Shown one piece after another: positions 1 to 5,032 of a stretch of DNA of 8,092 nucleotides. Positions within the stretch are counted from its first letter, which is position 1, and every line of letters begins with the position of its first letter. The DNA is from Phycisphaerae bacterium (GTDB lineage Bacteria; Planctomycetota; Phycisphaerae; Sedimentisphaerales; Anaerohalosphaeraceae). The notes beneath the pieces were generated by a model. It did no database searches and had not been told where the DNA came from. It saw only the letters and a program-made list of their open reading frames with translations. The stretch is from contig SKKI01000107.1 in NCBI GenBank assembly GCA_007121565.1, positions 1-8,092 on the forward strand, in the 5' to 3' direction. The translations under genes were made by a program, and so were the position numbers.

Positions 1-2
1 CG

Positions 3-398
3 GCGCGGGGCCGTCCCGGCAGTGAATTGTATATCCTGCATGTGATCCCGGAATCCGAGGCCCAGTTCTGGAAGACGTATGTGTATGAAGTCGAAGACGT
101 GGACAACAAGGCCAAACGCGATCTGGACGACCGGATGAAGCAGACCTACCTGGCCCGCATCCCGGGCGATGTCAACGCCGCCATCGAGTACCGCATCGGC
201 AAAGACTGGCAGGAAATCCTGGACTTTGCTCATCATAAACAGATTGACCTGGTCGTGATGGGCCGCCATGGCCGCACCGCCCTACAAAAAGCCCTGTTCG
301 GCAATGTCACCGAAAAGGTCGCCCGCAAAGCCGACTGTGCCGTTCTGATTGTCCCCCTGAGCTATCAGAAACGTCTGGCCTCGCCGGCGAGGCCATAA
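3..398 (+). CDS. Universal stress protein (UspA family), 5'-truncated by window edge
   Basis: Small cytoplasmic nucleotide-binding protein of the UspA family, usually about 140-160 residues and linked to stress survival. The frame is open from the left edge, so the true start lies outside the window; the TTG at position 27 is an internal leucine codon. The visible part begins with a typical UspA beta-strand (GSELYILHVIP). It ends with the conserved strand IDLVVMGRHG, the phosphate-binding loop G-2x-G-9x-G-N followed by VTEKVARKA, and the last strand CAVLIVP. The family ATP-binding motif is usually G-2x-G-9x-G-(S/T); here Asn replaces Ser/Thr, so ATP binding is likely but not certain. A 13-residue C-terminal tail (LSYQKRLASPARP) follows the domain. 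The gene converges on the 16S rRNA gene. The hairpin at 421-450 could end its transcript too, though that hairpin is better suited to the opposite strand. Family assignment is secure; the cellular role is unknown. Confidence 0.93.
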   Translation, partial: ARGRPGSELYILHVIPESEAQFWKTYVYEVEDVDNKAKRDLDDRMKQTYLARIPGDVNAAIEYRIGKDWQEILDFAHHKQIDLVVMGRHGRTALQKALFGNVTEKVARKADCAVLIVPLSYQKRLASPARP

Positions 399-418
399 CC
401 GCCGCCTCGTGCGCGCGC

Positions 419-451
419 AAAAAGACCCGGCTCCGAAGAACCGGGTCTTTT
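419..451 (-). terminator. Intrinsic terminator of the 16S unit, cUUCGg-capped
   Basis: Read on the minus strand, positions 450-438 pair with 433-421 in an uninterrupted 13-bp stem containing one G-U pair. The stem is closed by a C(UUCG)G tetraloop and followed by a five-T run. On the plus strand the same DNA gives a C-A mismatch near the loop, a CGAA loop and only four Ts. The structure therefore looks built for the minus strand, to end the 16S transcript about 100 nt after the mature 3' end. It may still act weakly as a bidirectional terminator for the convergent universal stress protein gene. Confidence 0.9.
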
Positions 452-458
452 ATAAGCA

Positions 459-488
459 TCATAAATGGTGTCCGCGTAACGAAAGCAC
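459..488 (-). promoter_or_regulatory. Trailer arm of the pre-16S processing stalk
   Basis: This stretch downstream of 16S is complementary to the leader at 2255-2286. Positions 459-470 pair with 2275-2286 (12 bp), 472-475 with 2271-2274 (4 bp, after a one-base bulge at 471), and 478-488 with 2255-2265 (11 bp, one G-U). That is 27 base pairs broken only by a bulge and a small internal loop. In bacteria, sequences flanking 16S form such a stalk, which RNase III or equivalent enzymes cut to release the precursor. The arm lies just before the terminator, so the stalk can close as soon as the transcript is complete. The pairing was read by eye. Confidence 0.8.
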
Positions 489-502
489 CTGACAGTACAC
501 GA

Positions 503-514
503 TTGTTAAGAGCA
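503..514 (-). promoter_or_regulatory. boxA-like element in the 16S trailer
   Basis: The minus strand reads TGCTCTTAACAA, which is the rRNA boxA consensus (TGCTCTTTAACAA) with one T missing. In linked rRNA operons a second boxA lies in the 16S-23S spacer and loads the Nus antitermination complex before 23S. Here it is followed only by a processing arm and a terminator. Its first five bases also lie in the 3' arm of a small hairpin (GAGCA, four-base loop, TGCTC; 510-523). It may be a relic of a spacer from an ancestral linked operon, or may serve 16S folding and processing. Confidence 0.5.
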
Positions 515-545
515 GGACTGCTCCAACCGTGTCTAAAGATATCCT

Positions 546-2085
<1,540 letters not shown>

Positions 2086-2136
2086 GTATCGCTGACTCCG
2101 TTGTTCAACGGAATTCATCAATTTAGGAATCAACTT

Positions 2137-2161
2137 AAAAAAACTCGCTCACGCAACGAGT
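2137..2161 (-). terminator. Terminator-like hairpin inside the 16S leader, in the 16S direction
   Basis: On the minus strand, 2161-2155 pair with 2149-2143 (7 bp, one T-G, loop GCGTG), and the arm runs into a seven-T tract (2143-2137). This has the form of an intrinsic terminator facing the 16S gene, about 50 nt upstream of the mature 5' end and downstream of boxA. If active, it would need the boxA/Nus complex or leader refolding to be read through. A second small hairpin, TCCGTT-GAAC-AACGGA (2097-2112), lies between it and 16S. The stem is modest, so it may only be a leader structure. Confidence 0.45.
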
Positions 2162-2175
2162 AACCAAGCTGATGT

Positions 2176-2198
2176 GTCCGGAAAACCGGACGTTTTTT
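2176..2198 (+). terminator. Plus-strand terminator-like hairpin upstream of 16S
   Basis: On the plus strand GTCCGG-AAAA-CCGGAC is followed by G and six Ts, a compact intrinsic-terminator shape. On the minus strand the same hairpin has no T run after it, so as a terminator it faces away from 16S. It could stop antisense transcription that has crossed the rRNA gene before it reaches the 16S promoters or the sigma factor operon. Alternatively it is simply a stable leader hairpin (six G/C-rich pairs, TTTT loop) in the rRNA transcript. Confidence 0.5.
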
Positions 2199-2254
2199 CA
2201 CACCATTATGGTTTAAAGGACATCGAACCCATAGTCGTGAAGGCTCGAGGCCCT

Positions 2255-2286
2255 GTGCTCTCGTTGCAATGCGGCACCATTTATGA
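2255..2286 (-). promoter_or_regulatory. Leader arm of the pre-16S processing stalk
   Basis: Partner of the trailer arm at 459-488; the 12 + 4 + 11 pairs are listed there. It starts two nucleotides after boxA on the transcript. Its first eight stalk bases (minus-strand CATAAATG, 2285-2278) can instead pair perfectly with CATTTATG at 2328-2321, upstream of boxA. That gives two mutually exclusive folds for this segment. A similar but poorer copy (CATAATGGTGTG on the minus strand, 2210-2199) lies further down the leader and could compete for the same trailer bases. Confidence 0.8.
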
Positions 2287-2288
2287 AC

Positions 2289-2300
2289 TTGTCAAAGAGC
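2289..2300 (-). promoter_or_regulatory. boxA antitermination element of the 16S leader
   Basis: The minus strand reads GCTCTTTGACAA, one base from the E. coli rRNA boxA GCTCTTTAACAA. It sits about 105 nt after the predicted P2 start and about 200 nt before 16S. boxA RNA binds NusB and NusE (S10) and makes polymerase resistant to termination over untranslated rRNA. Position, sequence and the hairpin upstream (2355-2396) match the usual rRNA leader order. Confidence 0.82.
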
Positions 2301-2354
2301 TAATTTTCGAGGTCGCAGACCATAAATGATCGCTAACCTCATTCCGGAAACAAT

Positions 2355-2396
2355 AAGCGGCCAAGCACCCGGTGTTGCGTCGTCACTTGCCCGCTT
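2355..2396 (-). promoter_or_regulatory. boxB-like hairpin in the 16S leader
   Basis: On the minus strand AAGCGG (2396-2391) pairs with CCGCTT (2360-2355). After a G-G mismatch, CAAG (2389-2386) pairs with CTTG (2365-2362). This makes a 10-bp hairpin near the start of the P2 transcript, upstream of boxA, where boxB lies in E. coli rRNA leaders. The structure is well supported; calling it boxB is an inference from position. Confidence 0.55.
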
Positions 2397-2414
2397 TGGC
2401 GTCCCGAAAAAATT

Positions 2415-2473
2415 ACTATATACGACAATCGAAAAGCCGTCAACAACAATTTTTAAAAATTTTAAAAAATTTT
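2415..2473 (-). promoter_or_regulatory. 16S promoter P2 with UP-like A/T tracts
   Basis: The minus strand carries TTGACG (2443-2438), exactly 17 bases, then TATAGT (2420-2415). Each hexamer is one base from the sigma-70 consensus (TTGACA, TATAAT). Directly upstream, alternating A and T runs (about 2448-2473) look like a UP element, which binds the alpha-subunit C-terminal domains at strong rRNA promoters. The start site should lie near 2405-2408, giving a 16S leader of about 320 nt. Confidence 0.87.
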
Positions 2474-2516
2474 GCCTCGCCCCTTAATGGGCGGCCCGTT
2501 CGATTGCGGACGAGGA

Positions 2517-2577
2517 TATATACGGCAAACCGGCAGTAGAGACAAGTCTTTTTTAAAAAAATTTTGAAATTTTTCGC
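2517..2577 (-). promoter_or_regulatory. 16S promoter P1 with UP-like A/T tracts
   Basis: A second promoter about 100 bp upstream of P2. The minus strand has TTGTCT (2545-2540), 17 bases, then TATATA (2522-2517). It is preceded by A/T tracts (about 2547-2577) very like those at P2. Tandem promoters of the same orientation are typical of rRNA units. The bases after the -10 are TCCTCG, so the discriminator is not GC-only. The expected start is near 2510. The hexamers are weaker than at P2, but the exact spacing and repeated architecture make chance unlikely. Confidence 0.75.
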
Positions 2578-2580
2578 CGC

Positions 2581-2633
2581 GCAGCCGCCGCCGCGGGCCG
2601 CCCGGGCGTGACAGAGCCGGCCGGCGCGGCTGC
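2581..2633. repeat. GC-rich imperfect inverted repeat in the divergent intergenic region
   Basis: GCAGCCGC (2581-2588) and GCGGCTGC (2626-2633) are perfect inverted copies. After a one-base bulge the arms continue with GCCG (2590-2593) against CGGC (2622-2625), for 12 pairs in all. The loop holds a smaller stem, CGGG-CCG-CCCG (2594-2604). Neither strand has a T run after it, so it is not an intrinsic terminator. It lies immediately upstream of the P1 A/T tract and could be a regulator site or an insulator between divergent units. Function is unknown. Confidence 0.6.
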
Positions 2634-2719
2634 AAAAACTCCGCAAATCATTACATGAAATAGACTTATATCTAAACCTGTGAGGCGGACAAGACCGCTG
2701 TTGATAGTGCTTCTTTGGC

Positions 2720-2733
2720 CGGCACCGGTGCCG
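2720..2733. repeat. 14-bp perfect palindrome upstream of the sigma factor gene
   Basis: CGGCACCGGTGCCG is a perfect palindrome about 65 bp before the chosen sigma factor start and 27 bp before the candidate -35. Its symmetry and position suit a dimeric regulator, but short GC palindromes also arise by chance in DNA of this composition. Confidence 0.35.
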
Positions 2734-2760
2734 CTGTCACGGCAAAATAAAAAATGATGT

Positions 2761-2789
2761 ATGACCGCCGCGGCAGATTTGTCTATACT
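2761..2789 (+). promoter_or_regulatory. Candidate promoter for the sigma factor operon, giving a near-leaderless mRNA
   Basis: ATGACC (2761-2766; four of six match TTGACA), 17 bases, then TATACT (2784-2789; one base from TATAAT). Transcription would start at about 2795-2797, two to four bases before the ATG at 2799. This fits the lack of any Shine-Dalgarno sequence before that ATG. If correct, the upstream ATG at 2754 is not in the transcript. Autoregulated ECF promoters usually carry a different -35 (AAC-type); I see none here. Confidence 0.4.
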
Positions 2790-2798
2790 CATAGTCCA

Positions 2799-3383
2799 AT
2801 GGCAAAGCGATCGCAGACAACTGAAAATGAGTCGATGCTGGCGCTGGCGGCCAGTGGCGGCGACCGGGATGCCCTGCAAACACTGCTCGAGCGAAACTGG
2901 CTGTGGCTCAAGGGCATGGTCATCGCGCGGGTGTACCGTCTCGATCTGATCGACGACATCCTGCAGGACATCTGCATAAAAGTCATCGACAAAATTGACA
3001 CCCTCAAGGAGCCGGAGCGCTTCCGGCCGTGGCTGGCAACCATTGCCCGGCGGGAAATTGTCAATTTTCGCCGCCAGCAGGCCCGGAAAAGCGCATTGCT
3101 GCAGCAGTTGCAGCAACGCGCCGAGGTGCCCGAGTCCGTCGGCCTCCACCAGGCGCATTGGTCACAGCAGGCCTGTGACTCGATCGTCGAAGCGTTAAAA
3201 CGGATTCCGGAAAAGTATCGCGAAGTGTTTATTCTCAAATATATCAAGGACTATTCGTATGTACAAATCGCCGAGGCCCTGGACATTCCGTTTACGACCG
3301 TCCAGATTCGCCTGACGCGAAGCCGGCGGATGATATACGACATGGTCCAGGAGCGTATGCGGCACCGAAACGATCCCAGATAA
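2799..3383 (+). CDS. ECF-type RNA polymerase sigma factor
   Basis: Sigma-70 family factor of the ECF type, 194 residues, with only regions 2 and 4. It would direct RNA polymerase to a set of envelope or stress promoters. Region 2 spans about residues 21-92. It includes the region 2.2-like helix RLDLIDDILQDICIKVIDKI and the region 2.4-like RFRPWLATIARREIVNFRR. A Gln-rich linker (about 96-120) leads to region 4 (122-184), with RIPEKYREVFILKYI and the helix-turn-helix SYVQIAEALDIPFTTVQIRLTRSR. The ATG at 2799 is preferred: the in-frame ATG at 2754 would add MMYDRRGRFVYTHSP, unlike ECF N-termini, and would overlap a good promoter. Neither start has a ribosome binding site. It is first in an operon with the membrane protein that starts 11 bp after its stop codon, the usual sigma/anti-sigma arrangement. 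The exact ECF subgroup cannot be named by eye. Confidence 0.93.
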   Translation: MAKRSQTTENESMLALAASGGDRDALQTLLERNWLWLKGMVIARVYRLDLIDDILQDICIKVIDKIDTLKEPERFRPWLATIARREIVNFRRQQARKSALLQQLQQRAEVPESVGLHQAHWSQQACDSIVEALKRIPEKYREVFILKYIKDYSYVQIAEALDIPFTTVQIRLTRSRRMIYDMVQERMRHRNDPR

Positions 3384-3389
3384 ACGGGG
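3384..3389 (+). promoter_or_regulatory. Ribosome binding site deciding the start of the anti-sigma-like gene
   Basis: ACGGGG, directly after the sigma stop codon, pairs with the 16S tail (CCTCC) and lies five bases before the ATG at 3395. It favours that ATG over the GTG at 3389, which would overlap the site. It is the clearest Shine-Dalgarno sequence in the window. Confidence 0.65.
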
Positions 3390-3394
3390 TGACT

Positions 3395-3958
3395 ATGGAT
3401 AACGACAGACTTGACATTTTGATGGGCCGGTTTTTGGATGGTGAGATTGAGCCAGGCGAACTGCGCCTGCTCAACGCTCAACTGGCCAACGATCCGCAAG
3501 GCCGACGTCTTTTCGACCAGTATCAGTCCCTGCACAAACTGGCCCAGGCCGAGATTGCCCCGCTGGCCGAAAAGGGACGTTCGTTTGAATCGATATTTTC
3601 ATCCGCCTTGCAAAAAAGTCCGCGTAAAGGCCGCCGGCCTTTGCGTCTGCCGGCCGGGACGCTGCGTTTTGTCTCGGGGATGGCCGCCGGGCTGCTGCTG
3701 GCCGTGCTGGTTCAGATTGGGATGCGTTCCGGTGATGCGCCGGCCGAATCGGGTGTTGTCTCGGTCGGGCCTGCGGCCGGCCAGCTCGCCGAGACAGATA
3801 TTGAGAACATCCTGAACAGGGCCGTCGATCGCACCGTTTTGCAGGTTATTCAGGATGTGGATTATTATTACTATGTTGATGAAGCCGGCCAGCATTGGCT
3901 GATTGAGGGCTATCGTGAACATACCGGCACGCAACTGGCCCGGTACCAGGATTTATAA
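3395..3958 (+). CDS. Single-pass membrane protein, probable anti-sigma factor for the adjacent ECF sigma
   Basis: 187 residues. The cytoplasmic N-terminus (1-50; LDILMGRFLDGEIEPGEL, then LANDPQGRRLFDQYQSLHK) has the acidic helical pattern seen in anti-sigma domains that hold region 2/4 of ECF factors. A basic stretch (PRKGRRPLRLPAG, about 76-88) precedes one transmembrane helix (about 91-110), so the C-terminus is probably outside the membrane. The outer part (111-187) has a predicted helix (ETDIENILNRAVDRTVLQVI) and a Tyr-rich segment, DYYYYVDE. There is no cysteine at all, so this is not a zinc-binding (HxxxCxxC) anti-sigma factor. It starts 11 bp after the sigma gene and is followed by a secreted PDZ protein. 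Topology and position argue for an anti-sigma role; sequence identity with a named family is weak, so the call is mostly contextual. Confidence 0.72.
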   Translation: MDNDRLDILMGRFLDGEIEPGELRLLNAQLANDPQGRRLFDQYQSLHKLAQAEIAPLAEKGRSFESIFSSALQKSPRKGRRPLRLPAGTLRFVSGMAAGLLLAVLVQIGMRSGDAPAESGVVSVGPAAGQLAETDIENILNRAVDRTVLQVIQDVDYYYYVDEAGQHWLIEGYREHTGTQLARYQDL

Positions 3959-3990
3959 ACCGCCTTTTTAAAATTGAAAGACAGATAACA

Positions 3991-4995
3991 ATGACACGTT
4001 TTCTGATAAAACTCGGGATGGTTTTGCTGCTGCCTGCGGCGCTTGTGTTTATGCGGCCTGTCCAGGCCGACCAGCGACAGCCGCGCAAGCCTCGCCCCTA
4101 TCTTGGCGCGCGGCTCAGCGGCGATGTACCCGACCTGCTGCGGACCCATCTGGACCTCGGGCCCGAGCAGGGCCTGCTGGTGCAAAACATTTACCGCGAC
4201 GGCCCGGCCGATAAGGCGGGCCTGGCAAAAGACGATATTCTGCTCAGCGTCAACGACAAGCCGTTGACCTCGGTGCGCGATTTGTATCGCACCATCCACG
4301 ATGTCGGCATCGACGAGTCGATTATCATCGAGCGCATCCATCGCGGACAGCTCACAACAGCGACCGTGACCCTTGAGCAATTGCAATGGTCGTACCTGCG
4401 CGACCGGTCGGGCTGGAAATATCCGATTGAACCCGAGGAAAGTATGGTCATTCGCCCGGGACGGATGTTTCGCATGCCGCCGGGCGAGCGGGAATGGATC
4501 GAGATACCGCTGGATCAGCTCGAACGGGAAGAGGATATGCGTGTTCCGGATCTGGACGTGCAGTACCATTTTCTCCACGACGACGGACAGGAGGAATTTA
4601 CGATCATTATCGAGGGCAATCCCCATGCACCGGACGCCTCGGTCACGATCAAAACGCCGGACAAGGAGTATTTCGCTACCGCCCGGCAGGTTGACAAGCT
4701 GCCGTCGGCTTACCGGCAGACGGTGCTCAGCGATATCAAAAAGGCCAAAGAGACCTACGAGCAGGGGCGCAACCTCCGCATCCCTGCGCATATTGATTTT
4801 TCACGATGGCAGCAGCGGCTGGCTGAGGGCCGCCGATCCGAGTCGCGCCGAGGCGACGCGAGCGACTCGGACGAAACGCTGACGACCGAGCAGCGTCTGG
4901 AGCGGCAACTGCAAGCCCTGACCCGCCAGATCGAACATCTTCAGAGGCGGCAACAGCAACTTGAAGCCGACCTGACAGACAGGCAGGAACCTTAA
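3991..4995 (+). CDS. Secreted PDZ-domain protein with C-terminal coiled coil
   Basis: 334 residues. Residues 1-27 form a Sec signal peptide (positive TRFLIK, hydrophobic core, likely cut after PVQA), placing the protein in the periplasm. A PDZ domain follows (about 36-120): PYLGARLSG, GLLVQNIYRDGPADKAGL, DDILLSVNDKPLTSVRDL. It resembles the PDZ domains of HtrA/DegS proteases, but no trypsin-like catalytic domain is present. The middle (about 130-270) is unfamiliar, rich in charged and beta-prone segments. The C-terminus (about 296-331) is a Gln/Arg/Leu heptad-like coiled coil. There are no cysteines. It lies 32 bp after the anti-sigma-like gene, with only a weak GAAAG ribosome binding site. 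I infer that it binds exposed C-termini of unfolded proteins or the outer part of the membrane protein and so tunes sigma release, as RseB or the DegS PDZ do in other systems. This is untested. Confidence 0.85.
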   Translation: MTRFLIKLGMVLLLPAALVFMRPVQADQRQPRKPRPYLGARLSGDVPDLLRTHLDLGPEQGLLVQNIYRDGPADKAGLAKDDILLSVNDKPLTSVRDLYRTIHDVGIDESIIIERIHRGQLTTATVTLEQLQWSYLRDRSGWKYPIEPEESMVIRPGRMFRMPPGEREWIEIPLDQLEREEDMRVPDLDVQYHFLHDDGQEEFTIIIEGNPHAPDASVTIKTPDKEYFATARQVDKLPSAYRQTVLSDIKKAKETYEQGRNLRIPAHIDFSRWQQRLAEGRRSESRRGDASDSDETLTTEQRLERQLQALTRQIEHLQRRQQQLEADLTDRQEP

Positions 4996-5032
4996 GGGTC
5001 CTGCGCTATTGCCAAAAGACGATTGTCTTTTG
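4983..5032. terminator. Hairpin pair between convergent operons, probable bidirectional terminator
   Basis: Two hairpins at the tail-to-tail junction. The first (4983-5004) pairs GCAGGA with TCCTGC, then after an A-G mismatch CC with GG, around a TTAA loop that contains the PDZ stop codon. The second (5013-5032) is CAAAAGAC-GATT-GTCTTTTG, an 8-bp stem whose arms provide A and T runs for both strands. The second stem lies in the last codons of the minus-strand gene. Each stem is modest, so termination may be partial. Confidence 0.5.

Noticed and set aside
2199..2210. Pairing of leader segment 2200-2210 with trailer 460-471 as the main processing stalk
   Set aside because: It gives about 11 pairs with a bulge and no extension, whereas 2255-2286 gives 27 pairs with the same trailer. 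It is kept only as a possible decoy.
2640..2760. A plus-strand promoter around TTATAT at 2666-2671
   Set aside because: No -35-like hexamer lies at 16-18 bp spacing, and no ECF-type -35 was found nearby.
2754..2798. Starting the sigma factor at the ATG at 2754
   Set aside because: No ribosome binding site is visible, the added residues are unlike ECF N-termini, and a TATACT -10 lies inside. It is not fully excluded.
2553..3158. 201-codon minus-strand frame opposite the sigma factor gene
   Set aside because: It is the antisense shadow of a clear ECF sigma gene and runs into the GC-rich repeat; no domain is recognisable.
3910..4791. 293-codon minus-strand frame opposite the PDZ gene
   Set aside because: Plus-strand signal peptide and PDZ motifs are unmistakable; the reverse frame is a by-product of GC-rich codon use.
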